64,000 nt of DNA from Lachnospiraceae bacterium (GTDB lineage: Bacteria; Bacillota; Clostridia; Lachnospirales; Lachnospiraceae): contig JAIKYA010000006.1 of NCBI GenBank assembly GCA_024683645.1, forward strand, positions 1 through 64,000. The letters run 5' to 3'. Below are positions 18,167 to 28,326 of this stretch, one piece after another. Position numbers and translations under genes: made by a program. Under the pieces are notes generated by a model. It was not told the DNA's origin, did no database searches, and was given only the letters and a program-made list of their open reading frames with translations. Each line of letters begins with the position of its first letter. Positions within the stretch are counted from its first letter, which is position 1.

Positions 18167-19648
18167 ATGAGAAGCAGCGGGATACTTTTGCCGGTGGCAT
18201 CACTGCCTTCAGAATACGGCATAGGCGCTTTTTCAAAAGAAGCATATGAATTCATAGATCTGCTTGAAGCCGCAGGCCAGAAGATATGGCAGGTGCTGCC
18301 TCTGGGGCCTACAGGCTACGGTGATTCACCATACCAGTCTTTTTCGACTTTTGCAGGCAACCCGTATTTTATCGATCTTGAGGAACTGATAGATCGCAGC
18401 TGGCTTACAAAGAAAGAATGTGACCGCGTGGATTTCGGCAGTGACACCTCCAGGGTGGATTATGAGAAGATATACCTGGGGAGGTTCAGGCTTCTGAAAA
18501 AAGCATACAGAAGGAGCGGCATAGAAAACAACAGGGCTTACCAAAACTTTGTTAAACAGAATGCATTCTGGCTTAATGACTATACTCTCTTTATGGCGAT
18601 AAAGGATGCAAATAAGGGAAAGAGTTTTGAAAAATGGCCGGAAGATTTAAGAAAACATAAAAAGGCTGCCCTCGACGGGATAAGGAAAGATGCAAAGATA
18701 GCGGAGAGTGTGGGATGTTATGCTTTCATGCAGTATCTTTTCTTTGAACAGTGGTATAAGCTCAAGGCCTATGCAAATAAATGCGGAGTGAAGATCATCG
18801 GCGACATCCCCATCTACGTTGCATATGACAGCGCGGATTACTGGGCCGATCCCAAGCTTTTTCAGACCGATAAAAACGGAACACCCACAGGTGTTGCGGG
18901 CTGCCCTCCCGATTATTTCTCAGCTACGGGACAGCTCTGGGGCAATCCTCTGTATGACTGGCCATATCATAAGAAGACAGGCTACGCTTGGTGGATGAAG
19001 CGGCTCGGTCACTGCTTTAAACTGTATGATGCAGTACGTATCGATCACTTCAGAGGCTTTGACGAATATTACAGCATACCATACGGAGCCGAAAATGCGA
19101 TCGGCGGTCATTGGGAGAAAGGACCCGGCTACGAGCTTTTTGATACCATGAAAAAGACTCTGGGTAAAAGGGATATCATTGCCGAGGATCTCGGATATCT
19201 GACAGAGAGCGTGATAAAGCTTGTGAAGAAGACAGGGTATCCGGGAATGAAAGTCCTTGAGTTTGCTTTCGACAGTAATGAAGACAATGATTATCTGCCG
19301 CACAACTTCGAGAAGAACTGTGTGGTCTATACAGGAACGCATGATAATGATACAGCGAGAGGCTGGTATGAAAGCCTTAGCAGTAAGGATAAGAAATACA
19401 CTAGAGAGTATTTAAACGTTAAAAGTGCGAAAGATATCGAAAAGGCACTTATACGTCTGGCTCTTGCCAGTACCGCCGATACAGCGATCATCCCCATGCA
19501 GGATTATCTCGGACTTGGCAGCGAGGGACGGATCAACACACCGTCCACTCTTGGCGGCAACTGGAGTTGGCGCATGAAAAAGAGCGAGCTTGATATTAAG
19601 ATAGCACATGAGATAAGGCACCTGACGGAACTCTACGGCAGGAGGTAG
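18167..19648 (+). CDS. malQ: 4-alpha-glucanotransferase
   Basis: SGILLPVASLPSEYGIGAFSKEAYEFIDLLEAAGQKIWQVLPLGPTGYGDSPYQSFSTFAGNP, RIDHFRGFDEYY; ATG 18167 (GTG 18155 also possible). Confidence 0.95.
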   Translation: MRSSGILLPVASLPSEYGIGAFSKEAYEFIDLLEAAGQKIWQVLPLGPTGYGDSPYQSFSTFAGNPYFIDLEELIDRSWLTKKECDRVDFGSDTSRVDYEKIYLGRFRLLKKAYRRSGIENNRAYQNFVKQNAFWLNDYTLFMAIKDANKGKSFEKWPEDLRKHKKAALDGIRKDAKIAESVGCYAFMQYLFFEQWYKLKAYANKCGVKIIGDIPIYVAYDSADYWADPKLFQTDKNGTPTGVAGCPPDYFSATGQLWGNPLYDWPYHKKTGYAWWMKRLGHCFKLYDAVRIDHFRGFDEYYSIPYGAENAIGGHWEKGPGYELFDTMKKTLGKRDIIAEDLGYLTESVIKLVKKTGYPGMKVLEFAFDSNEDNDYLPHNFEKNCVVYTGTHDNDTARGWYESLSSKDKKYTREYLNVKSAKDIEKALIRLALASTADTAIIPMQDYLGLGSEGRINTPSTLGGNWSWRMKKSELDIKIAHEIRHLTELYGRR

Positions 19649-19727
19649 AATAACCGTTGTATCCCGGGGGAGCCGGGGTGCGATCGGTCAGTCGGGTGAT
19701 CCGCGGAAAAGCGAAAGACGGAGATGT

Positions 19728-20183
19728 CTACAGGCTTTTGGAGCGGCTCATATAGCTGTTGGAATAGCGGCGGTCTTCTGTGACGTCGGCGCCGAACCAG
19801 TCGGGAGCGGTGAAAGCGTTTGCGGCCTCGACTGAGTCGAATTCTACTTCGGCGATGACAGTGCCTTCGAATTTACCTTCGAAGATATCAAGTTCGATGG
19901 TGAGGGCAGTTCCTTCTATAGGAATAAGGTAGCGCTTCTTGCTGATGATATTGCCGTCGGCTTTGGGAAGAAGGTGTTCATAGGCTTCTTTGTTAAGAGG
20001 GAGATTGTACTCCTCCCTGGCAAGGAAGCCTTTTCCTTTGTAGGTCATATAGTACTCCTCGTCCTCACGGCGTACGCGCACGACCGGATCGGTGCACAGA
20101 TAGGCCTGTTCGATCATATGGAAGCTGTATCTTTCGAGATCGGCAGGAAGTGAGCTGACAAGGAATTTTCTTTCTATTTCCAT
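19728..20183 (-). CDS. CYTH domain-containing protein
   Basis: MEIERKFLV...YLCTDPVVRVRREDEEYYMTYKGKG...LTIELDIFEGKFEGTVIAEVEF: ExExK tunnel-fold signature. Confidence 0.9.
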   Translation of the reverse strand: MEIERKFLVSSLPADLERYSFHMIEQAYLCTDPVVRVRREDEEYYMTYKGKGFLAREEYNLPLNKEAYEHLLPKADGNIISKKRYLIPIEGTALTIELDIFEGKFEGTVIAEVEFDSVEAANAFTAPDWFGADVTEDRRYSNSYMSRSKSL

Positions 20184-20325
20184 GATAGGTTCTCCATTAT
20201 TTAAGATTCTGAACGAAGAATCTTTTTTTCAAAAAGTTCTTTACAGTATTAAAAGGAAACATCATAATTATACCATAAAACCGGTGAAGCCGGTGCGTAT
20301 AAAAAACAGGAAGGAAAACAGCATA

Positions 20326-20883
20326 ATGACTGACGAACGATTCGGACAGTGCATGGCTGCAATGGTCGGAGGAGACCGCAGCGGACTTAAGGAGATATAC
20401 GAAGAGTATATGCCCTATGTGTACAGGGTGGTCTACGGTGTGGTTGGTAAGCGTGAAGATGCCGAGGATATCAGTACCGATGTTTTTCTGAAGCTTTGGG
20501 ACAATGCCGCCTCCTTCAGGCAGGGCAGTCCGCACAAGGCTTATATTGCCACCGTTTCCAGAAACCTTGCGATAGATTTCATGAGGAAACATAACAGGAT
20601 AGTATTCGGGACCGAGGAAGAAACCGTCGAAGATATGGCCGGGGCGGGGAGCGATCCTCCGCCGGATACAGCGGATACGGTAGTCGGAAACATAAGTGTC
20701 GCCGAGGCACTTAACAGTCTGAATGAGGCGGAACGGATGGTAGTATCCATGAAGGTGCTTTCCGACATGACTTTTAAGGAGATAGCCGAACAGACGGGTA
20801 TCCCGATGGGAACCGTCACATGGCGGTACAGGGAAGCAATGAAGCGTTTGAGGAGGTACGGATTCGATGAGGGATCTGAATAA
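20326..20883 (+). CDS. ECF-type RNA polymerase sigma factor
   Basis: YRVVYGVVGKREDAEDISTDVFLKLW region 2 and MTFKEIAEQTGIPMGTVTWRYREAMKRLR region 4; ATG 20326. Confidence 0.92.
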   Translation: MTDERFGQCMAAMVGGDRSGLKEIYEEYMPYVYRVVYGVVGKREDAEDISTDVFLKLWDNAASFRQGSPHKAYIATVSRNLAIDFMRKHNRIVFGTEEETVEDMAGAGSDPPPDTADTVVGNISVAEALNSLNEAERMVVSMKVLSDMTFKEIAEQTGIPMGTVTWRYREAMKRLRRYGFDEGSE

Positions 20884-21646
20884 AGAATATAATGATATGG
20901 TCCTGAAAGAAACCCCGGATATATGGTCGAGGATAGAAGCGGGACTTGACGAGCGGCAGAAAGCGGCCGTACCTGAGGCGGCAGCAGCAGCGGCGCAGAA
21001 TATTGCGGTACAGCAGACGGCTGTATCACCAAAAAGAAAGATAATACCCTTTAAGCGTATCATGGCCTATGCGGGCGGCGTGGCAGCGGCGGTGATCTGT
21101 ATCTGTCTGGTACTGCCGGCCATAAGCGGAAGTAAAGATTCCGGAACAACAGCGGCCCTTGTGTCTAACCACGTAAGGCAGGAGGCACCGGCTGAAGCTG
21201 CAACGGCAGCAGCTTCCGAAACTATGGCTGATGAAGCAGCAGATATGAAAGACCATGCTGCAAACAAAGACAGGGCAAAGGGCGCTATGAATTTCGCATC
21301 GGAGATCAAAGAATTTGCTGACGGCGGAGAGCTTGCTATGGAAACTGCAGAGGAACCGGCTGCAATGGCAGAAGAAAGCGAGGACGCCGGAATACCGGAG
21401 ACGGATGCACCTGCGGGCGGACTGCTGTTTCGGATCACCATGGTACCGGGTGCAGAATTCGGATCAATAAACTATATTATAGAAGAATTCTCACTCAGCA
21501 TCTGTGACGAAAAGGATGATACCTTGTTCTTCATCATTCCGGAAGGAATAGATACGGAGGAACTGAAGACGATAGCTGCAAATGATGAAAATATCGCCGA
21601 GAGCGAGATAATTACAACTGAGGATTATTCAAATTTCACACGATAA
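20867..21646 (+). CDS. Putative anti-sigma factor / single-pass membrane protein
   Basis: Overlaps the sigma gene, N-terminal cytosolic segment, one TM (MAYAGGVAAAVICICLVLPAI), Ala-rich extracytoplasmic part. Confidence 0.65.
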   Translation: MRDLNKEYNDMVLKETPDIWSRIEAGLDERQKAAVPEAAAAAAQNIAVQQTAVSPKRKIIPFKRIMAYAGGVAAAVICICLVLPAISGSKDSGTTAALVSNHVRQEAPAEAATAAASETMADEAADMKDHAANKDRAKGAMNFASEIKEFADGGELAMETAEEPAAMAEESEDAGIPETDAPAGGLLFRITMVPGAEFGSINYIIEEFSLSICDEKDDTLFFIIPEGIDTEELKTIAANDENIAESEIITTEDYSNFTR

Positions 21647-21688
21647 ACAATATCCTTGATATAGCGATGTATCAGGGAGGCTGCATAA

Positions 21689-22033
21689 ATGTTCACGGAT
21701 AAAGAGCAACTGGCGTTAGGCAAAAGGATAAGAAAAATAAGAAAAGAAAGTGACGAATCGCAGCTTGAGTTTGCTGAGAAGGTAAGCATATCATCGAATT
21801 TTCTCTCGGAGATAGAAAACGGGAAAAAAGGTCTATCCTGCGAAAATCTGTATAATATCTGCGAGAGTGCAAAGATCAGCGCGGATTACCTTCTTTTCGG
21901 TGATAAAGACCGGAATGATTTCAGTAATACGGTCGTAAGCGTGGCCCCGAAACTGGAAGTCAGGGAACTTGAGGTGCTGACGGAATACCTGAATTCAGTA
22001 CTTAAAATGAAAAAAACGAAGATCAGGGTGTAA
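21689..22033 (+). CDS. XRE-family helix-turn-helix regulator
   Basis: LGKRIRKIRKESDESQLEFAEKVSISSNFLSEIENGKKGLSCENLYNICESAKISADYLLFG. Confidence 0.9.
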   Translation: MFTDKEQLALGKRIRKIRKESDESQLEFAEKVSISSNFLSEIENGKKGLSCENLYNICESAKISADYLLFGDKDRNDFSNTVVSVAPKLEVRELEVLTEYLNSVLKMKKTKIRV

Positions 22034-22099
22034 ACTTGTTTATATTCTGAATTAGAGATATAATACTTCTACCGATTTAAGATTATTACGGAGGTTTTT

Positions 22100-25000
22100 A
22101 TGAGATCCGTTTGCAGAAGATATATCTCTTTTTTATTGCTGCTGATATTGTTGATTGCGGATATCGGCGGAAACAATGTAATAAAACTCAGAGCGGAAGA
22201 GGCGGGCAGTGTTCCCGGCACTTCATCAAATTCTGTTTCGGAGGATACGGTTTCGGAAGACAGTATTTCGGACAATACCACTTCCGAAAACGTGGCAGAT
22301 CTGAACATCTATCACAGGACCCAGGCTGAGATAAGCGACTTCATAAAAAGCCACCCCGCAGCGTATATCAAGGCGGCTGATGCTTATGATACAAAGCCTT
22401 CCCTGACAAGTCCTTATGCAAGCGGGACCTTAAAGAAAAAGGCTGAAGAAGCTGCATACAATGCGATCAACCAGGCGCGTTTTGCGGCGGGCCTTGATGC
22501 CGATGTGACCAAAAATCTTACATATACTTCAAAGGCCCAGGCTGGAGCGCTTGTCAATGCAGTGAATAAGAGTCTCAAGAGACCGCCGGCCAGACCTGAC
22601 GGAATGGGTGATGAGATGTATAAGCTCGCTCAGGACGGGGTAAATGCGTCGCTCCTTGCGGGAGACTGCGATTCTCTGGCCAGAGCTATCCTGGAGGTTT
22701 GGATACCGGACAAGAAGAACGAGAGCAGTCTGGGACTCAGGAGATGGGCTCTGAATCCGGAAATGCTGGCGACAGGATTCGGACAGGTTGAAAAATATGA
22801 AGCCATGTATATATTCGACAGAGGCAGAAAGACAGGAACCAGGACAGTGGCCTGGCCCGCCGAGAATATGCCTCTTGACTGGATGAACGATAACATGTGC
22901 TGGAGCGTAAACTTCGGATGGAAACTGGACGAGAGCAGGATCGAAGTCGAGCTGATGAGAGAGAAGGATAAAAAGACCTGGACCTTCTCCAAGAAGAAAG
23001 CTGACGGTGTATTTCATGTAAATAACGGCAATTACGGTCAGCAGGGCTGTGTTATCTTTAAGCCAAGCGGTTTTAAGAAGGAAGCCGGTGACCGCTACAG
23101 AGTGCGTGTGAGCGGAGCATCGGAGCTGACACTTGAATATAATGTTGAGTTTTTTATTCCCGGTCTGGAGGTGAAGCTTTCCAATACAAATGTGCTGATG
23201 CCGCCCGGGGCCGAGTATCAGCTGAAGGCAACGATCACTCCGTCTTCCGCTCCTCAGACCGTGGTCTGGAGTGTGGAAAAGGGCGATGCGGTAAGCGTTG
23301 ATGCCAAAGGAAACATAAAAGCCGAGAAGCTCGGTACGGCTGTTGTCAGAGCAACATCAACGGCCAGCACTGGCATGTATGCCGAGTGCAGCGTGACGGT
23401 AGAGGAGGAGAATCTCACACCGCCGTATATCTATTCGCCGGCAGGGCTCAATCCGGAGCCGGGTGATGTGATAGTGATAAGTGCGGCACTTCCCGAAGAA
23501 GGGCTTAAGCTCATGTATGCCGTGGATGATGATGAGTATCGTGAATACTATAAGCCCATAACGGTCGAAGAGAGCATGGTTGGGAAGGACATATGCGTAA
23601 AAGCTTTTATTTCCGCAAATCAGGCAGCTAAGCATAAGAGCAGTAAAATATCTGCGCAGACATTTCACGTGATGGAGGCGGATGTGCGCGGGGATATAAC
23701 GGACGAGGACTGGGCGAGCATAAGCATAAACGGCGTCCCCGACGGGATATGGGTAAGAGGACTTCAGCCTTCATATGAGTATACGGGAAAGAAGATAAAG
23801 CCGGCCGATCTCAGGGTATATTACAGGAATATACTGCTCGGAAAAGCGGACCGCAGCATAAAGTATATTAACAACAGGGATGCGGGCACTGCTACGGTAA
23901 AGATATCGCTTAAGGGCAACTTTAAGAATGATGCCGCAAGGCCGCTGACTTACAGTTTTAAAATCGAGCCCATAGATATCGGCGGGGATGATTTTTCTGC
24001 AGAGGATATCTGTCTTTCGGTTCTTAAGGACAGGGACGGGATGCCGAAGCTTCAGAAAGTAAGCCTGAAGATACTTCGCAACGGTAAGAATTTCCCGCTG
24101 AAGAATGTCGATGTTTTATGCTATCCGATTGATGATACCGAAAGAAAGCGTCCTGTAAGGTCTGTCATGAACGAAGGCGATTATACCGTTGTGATCAGAG
24201 GAAAGAAGAATTATACCGGAGAGCGCGTGATAAAGCTGCATGTGGACAGCCGTATATGTTTAAACGGCATGAAGGCAACGGGATATGCACGGAAGCTGAA
24301 GCTTGATCCGTCAAAGAAGGGGCAGGAACCGGATCTCTCAAAGCTTAAACTGAAGCGCAAAGATGCAAAGCTTACATATGATGATCTCTCCCGTTTTGAT
24401 GTAAGCGTGTCCGACAACGAATGCACGGGGAAGGCTTATGTGCTGATAAGTGCAAGACCCGGAGATAAGGAATACGCAGGAAGCCTTAAACTGCCCTTTA
24501 CGATCACGGGTTACTCGGTGAAGGCTTCAACGGTCTCTTTCCCCAAAGAGAATTATTACCGCGGTTCGGAAACAGTCTTTTCGGAGACGGAATTAAGCGT
24601 TGTCAGCAGGCTGACGGGCAGAAGACTGGAAGCCGGAAAGGATATGACCGTAAGCTATGAGAAGAATACCGATGCCGGTACGGCCAGGCTTATCATCAGC
24701 GGAAAGGGCATGTATTCGGGGACGCTTAAGAAAAGCTTTAAGATAAAACGCTGCAACATAGATGAGTTCAGGGACCGTATCAAGGCAGATATCCCTGACA
24801 GCCTGCGTTTTTCAAAGAACGGCAATGTGATGAAGAAGAGAAGCATCAGCTTAAATGATACGGTAACAGGTAAAAAGCTTGTCGAAGGAAAGGACTATAC
24901 GCTTAAGTATTATAACAATAAATCCGCTAACGGAAGCAAGACTCCCTATATAAAGATAAGCGGCAAGGGAAATTACAGCGGCGTGAGAAAAAAGTATTTC

Positions 25001-25645
25001 ACCATAACAGCTCCTGATATCAGGGAGACCTCAATGATAGCGGGCAATATAGTCTGGAAGGATAAGGCAGGAGTATATAAGAGTCCCTATGCGCTCTTTG
25101 ATGTGGACGGAGGGAAGCTTAAGTCCGGAAAAGATTATAACAAAGCGGTATATAAATATGCTTATTTTACCACGGTGCGCGACAGCCTGACCGGTGAGAA
25201 GAGGGCAAGGACAGCCGGAGAGACGATACAGCCCGGAGATATACTGCCGCTCGGAAGTGTGGTGCGTCTGGAAGTGAGCGGCAAGGGAAACTATGCCGGG
25301 AAGGATGCAGATGGAAAGGTACTGAAACAGAACTGCGAATATACCCTGGTGAAGGATGATATAAAAGGTTTTGACTTCAGAGTGGACAGCTATGAATATA
25401 CCGGCAGGGGTATAACACCGAGACCGGTTGAGTATGCGGGAAAGGAAAAAGGCATACATGCTTCGTATTTCCCTGCGGGTGTAAGGGAAGATGCGATAGG
25501 TAAATACCGCGTGCTTTATTACAGTGCGAATGTTAAAAAAGGTACCGCTCGCATCATCGTTACGGGGAACGGAAGCTACGGCGGCACCAGAACGATAAAG
25601 TTCAGGATAGGCAGACGATACGGAAGAGCTGCCGAGGGGGAATGA
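22100..25645 (+). CDS. Large secreted protein with CAP-like, Ig-like (Big2) and repeated C-terminal modules
   Basis: Signal peptide, AAYNAINQARFAAGL CAP-like start, VKLSNTNVLMPPGAEYQLKATITPSSAPQTVVWSVEKGDAVSV Big2, repeated YTGK...DAGTATVKISLKGNF modules. Confidence 0.75.
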   Translation: MRSVCRRYISFLLLLILLIADIGGNNVIKLRAEEAGSVPGTSSNSVSEDTVSEDSISDNTTSENVADLNIYHRTQAEISDFIKSHPAAYIKAADAYDTKPSLTSPYASGTLKKKAEEAAYNAINQARFAAGLDADVTKNLTYTSKAQAGALVNAVNKSLKRPPARPDGMGDEMYKLAQDGVNASLLAGDCDSLARAILEVWIPDKKNESSLGLRRWALNPEMLATGFGQVEKYEAMYIFDRGRKTGTRTVAWPAENMPLDWMNDNMCWSVNFGWKLDESRIEVELMREKDKKTWTFSKKKADGVFHVNNGNYGQQGCVIFKPSGFKKEAGDRYRVRVSGASELTLEYNVEFFIPGLEVKLSNTNVLMPPGAEYQLKATITPSSAPQTVVWSVEKGDAVSVDAKGNIKAEKLGTAVVRATSTASTGMYAECSVTVEEENLTPPYIYSPAGLNPEPGDVIVISAALPEEGLKLMYAVDDDEYREYYKPITVEESMVGKDICVKAFISANQAAKHKSSKISAQTFHVMEADVRGDITDEDWASISINGVPDGIWVRGLQPSYEYTGKKIKPADLRVYYRNILLGKADRSIKYINNRDAGTATVKISLKGNFKNDAARPLTYSFKIEPIDIGGDDFSAEDICLSVLKDRDGMPKLQKVSLKILRNGKNFPLKNVDVLCYPIDDTERKRPVRSVMNEGDYTVVIRGKKNYTGERVIKLHVDSRICLNGMKATGYARKLKLDPSKKGQEPDLSKLKLKRKDAKLTYDDLSRFDVSVSDNECTGKAYVLISARPGDKEYAGSLKLPFTITGYSVKASTVSFPKENYYRGSETVFSETELSVVSRLTGRRLEAGKDMTVSYEKNTDAGTARLIISGKGMYSGTLKKSFKIKRCNIDEFRDRIKADIPDSLRFSKNGNVMKKRSISLNDTVTGKKLVEGKDYTLKYYNNKSANGSKTPYIKISGKGNYSGVRKKYFTITAPDIRETSMIAGNIVWKDKAGVYKSPYALFDVDGGKLKSGKDYNKAVYKYAYFTTVRDSLTGEKRARTAGETIQPGDILPLGSVVRLEVSGKGNYAGKDADGKVLKQNCEYTLVKDDIKGFDFRVDSYEYTGRGITPRPVEYAGKEKGIHASYFPAGVREDAIGKYRVLYYSANVKKGTARIIVTGNGSYGGTRTIKFRIGRRYGRAAEGE

Positions 25646-25945
25646 TCACTCCGAGAGATGTTCCATTCCCAGTTCGATCATCTTCTTTACATGATCGTCA
25701 TCGAGAGAATAAAAAATCTGTTTGCCATCACGCCGGCTCTTTATGAGCCGGCTTTGTTTAAGTATGCGCAGCTGGTGAGAAACAGCCGATTGTGTCATTT
25801 CAAGGGCGGCTGCCAGGTCTGCCACACAGATCTCGGCATCTATGAGTTCATAGAGTATCCTGATCCTGGTGGAATCGCCGAAAAACTTGAACAGTTCGGC
25901 AAGGTCGTAAAGTTCTTCTATATCCATTTTCTGTTTCATACTCAT
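25646..25945 (-). CDS. ArsR/SmtB-family metal-responsive repressor
   Basis: LAELFKFFGDSTRIRILYELIDAEICVADLAAALEMTQSAVSHQLRILKQSRLIKSRRDGKQIFYSLDDDHVKKMIELGMEHL; ATGA overlap with upstream ATPase stop. Confidence 0.9.
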   Translation of the reverse strand: MSMKQKMDIEELYDLAELFKFFGDSTRIRILYELIDAEICVADLAAALEMTQSAVSHQLRILKQSRLIKSRRDGKQIFYSLDDDHVKKMIELGMEHLSE

Positions 25946-27921
25946 AACCTCTTTACAAATAATGCTCGGATGGAATTGAGGACTGCCAGTACCATGACTC
26001 CGGTATCCGCGAAGATGGCGAGCCACATGTTTGCAAAACCAAGTGCACCGAGTATCAGGCAGATGAATTTGATCCCGATCGCAAACCAGATGTTCTCATA
26101 AACTATGCGCATGCATTTGCGGGATATACGTATCGCCTTGGCGATCTTTCCCGGATCATCATCCATAAGGACTATATCTGCGGCTTCTATGGCGGCGTCG
26201 CTGCCGAGAGCACCCATGGCTATACCTATATCGGCGCGGGAGAGGACAGGCGCATCGTTGATGCCGTCACCCACAAAAGCAAGCAGTTCTTTGCCGTGCT
26301 TTTCCGCCAGCAGTTCTTCAACATATTTTACTTTATCTTCAGGCAGCAGTTCCGCATGAACCTCGTCTATGCCTATATTTGCGGCTACCTCATCCGCAAC
26401 ATTTTTTGCATCACCTGTGAGCATTATGTTCCGGCGGACACCGCAGGTTTTTAGTGAGGCGATGGCAGCGGCGGAACCGGGCTTGATCACATCGGAGATG
26501 ACGAGGTGGCCGACGTAAGAGCCGTCTACCGCCATATGTACCACGGTACCGTGATCGTCTTCGCATTCCTTATAGCTTATCCCGTTCTCGCTCATGAGAC
26601 GTGCATTACCGAGCAGCAGTTTTTTATCATCCACGATGGCACTTATGCCGCCGCCGGGAAGCTCCTTCACGCTGCTGACACGTTCCCTGACGATATGGCG
26701 TTCCTCTCCGGAGCTTTCATTGCTTTTTACCGGAAGAGCGGCGCCGGTCTCGGGATCGATCTTCCATACCAGTCCGTCAAGCCAGGCTTTCTGTATGCTC
26801 CTGGAGATGGGGTGCGATGAAAAGCATTCCGCATGCGCCGCATAATCAAGCAGGCTGCAGTGTTCCATCGTTCCGTGGTGTATGGCGCTCACCTCGAAGA
26901 TACCCATTGTCATGGTGCCGGTCTTGTCGAAAGCAACGATGCCGGTTTTGGAAAGTGCCTCCAGATAGTTGGAACCCTTTACCAGTATGCCCTCGCGGCT
27001 TGCACCGCCTATGCCGGCAAAAAAGCTTAAGGGTATGGAGATAACGAGAGCGCAGGGACAGCTGATGACCAGGAAGGTAAGTGCTCTGTATACCCATGAA
27101 CTCCACATGGCATCGCGTCCTATGATCATTAAGACCACAGGCGGCAGCAGTGCCAGGGTAAGTGCGCAGATACATACCACCGGAGTGTAGTATTTGGCGA
27201 ATTTCGTGATGAAGTTTTCGGACGAGGACTTTTGCGAGGAAGAGTTCTCGACAAGCTCAAGGATCTTTGAAACCGTTGACTCACCGAATTCCTTCTCCGT
27301 CTTTATCTTTATGACTCCCGTCATGTTGATGCAGCCGCTTATGACTTCATCGCCTTTTAGTACCTCCCTGGGGCGGCTCTCACCTGTGAGGGCGCTTGTA
27401 TTTAAGCTGGAGTCACCTTCGACTATACAGCCGTCTAAGGGGATCTTTTCACCGGGACGCACCACTATGATGCTGCCTACGGGAACCTCATCGGGAGAGA
27501 CCTGTTTCAGCTCACCGTTTTCCTCGATATTTGCATAGTCGGGGCGGATGTCCATCAGATCGGAAATGTTCTTGCGGCTCTTTCCGACAGCATAGCTCTG
27601 GAAGAGCTCGCCTATCTGATAGAGCAGCATGACCATCACGGCTTCGGAGTATTCACCGCTGCCCTCATACAGGGCGATGGCAAAGGCTCCGATGGTGGCG
27701 ACGGACATCAGGAAATTCTCATCGAATACCTGACGGTTAAGTATGCCCTTAAAGGATTTCTTCAGAATATCATAACCGATGATAAGATAGGGAACCAGAT
27801 ATATCAGTGCCCATACCGGACCCGGCAGCTCTTCAAAGAGATCATATGCTATATGCAGTATCACCAGAAGAAGAGCAGTGATGATTATTCTGATCAGCAC
27901 TTTGCGTTGTTTTTTGTTCAT
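25942..27921 (-). CDS. Heavy-metal translocating P-type ATPase (Zn/Cd type)
   Basis: SCPCALVISIPLSFFAGIGGASREGILVKGSNYLEAL, AFDKTGTMTMG, FVGDGINDAPVLSRADIGIAMG. Confidence 0.94.
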   Translation of the reverse strand: MNKKQRKVLIRIIITALLLVILHIAYDLFEELPGPVWALIYLVPYLIIGYDILKKSFKGILNRQVFDENFLMSVATIGAFAIALYEGSGEYSEAVMVMLLYQIGELFQSYAVGKSRKNISDLMDIRPDYANIEENGELKQVSPDEVPVGSIIVVRPGEKIPLDGCIVEGDSSLNTSALTGESRPREVLKGDEVISGCINMTGVIKIKTEKEFGESTVSKILELVENSSSQKSSSENFITKFAKYYTPVVCICALTLALLPPVVLMIIGRDAMWSSWVYRALTFLVISCPCALVISIPLSFFAGIGGASREGILVKGSNYLEALSKTGIVAFDKTGTMTMGIFEVSAIHHGTMEHCSLLDYAAHAECFSSHPISRSIQKAWLDGLVWKIDPETGAALPVKSNESSGEERHIVRERVSSVKELPGGGISAIVDDKKLLLGNARLMSENGISYKECEDDHGTVVHMAVDGSYVGHLVISDVIKPGSAAAIASLKTCGVRRNIMLTGDAKNVADEVAANIGIDEVHAELLPEDKVKYVEELLAEKHGKELLAFVGDGINDAPVLSRADIGIAMGALGSDAAIEAADIVLMDDDPGKIAKAIRISRKCMRIVYENIWFAIGIKFICLILGALGFANMWLAIFADTGVMVLAVLNSIRALFVKRL

Positions 27922-27936
27922 GGATAAAACTCCTGT

Positions 27937-28155
27937 TTAAAGATAGATCTCGCAGTCGTCTTCGACTTTCTTGCAGTTTTTCAGGACTTCCTTCATAACT
28001 GCCTTTTCGTCGGTGCCTTCATCGAATTCAACATTCATCTTGAGTGTCATAAAGTTAACCGTTACTGATTTTACACCTGCGGTCTTTGCAGCAGCCTCTT
28101 CCATTTTGTTTGCGCAGTTGGCACAGTCAACTTCGATCTTGTAAGTTTTTTTCAT
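27937..28155 (-). CDS. Heavy-metal-associated (HMA) domain protein
   Basis: 72 aa, YKIEVDCANCANKMEEAAAKTAGVKSVTVNFMTLKMNVEF; CxNC ligand motif DCANC. Confidence 0.9.
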   Translation of the reverse strand: MKKTYKIEVDCANCANKMEEAAAKTAGVKSVTVNFMTLKMNVEFDEGTDEKAVMKEVLKNCKKVEDDCEIYL

Positions 28156-28193
28156 TTGTTTAATCCTCCTGTATATTGATCAGTAAAAACATA

Positions 28194-28214
28194 TGAACAA
28201 TTATTCATGTGTTC
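28194..28214 (-). promoter_or_regulatory. Putative ArsR/SmtB-type operator
   Basis: TGAACAATTATTCA dyad followed by TGTGTTCAT, upstream of the HMA gene start; resembles known TGAACA-n-TATTCA SmtB-family sites. Confidence 0.65.
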
Positions 28215-28326
28215 ATTATACATAAAACCTCATGTTTGTCAAGCATAATCTTCTTGAAAATGCCCCTGACATGGATTAGTATGAAAGTGAAGGTATGAAC
28301 TTCATATGAAGAACGGGGGTGACAAT

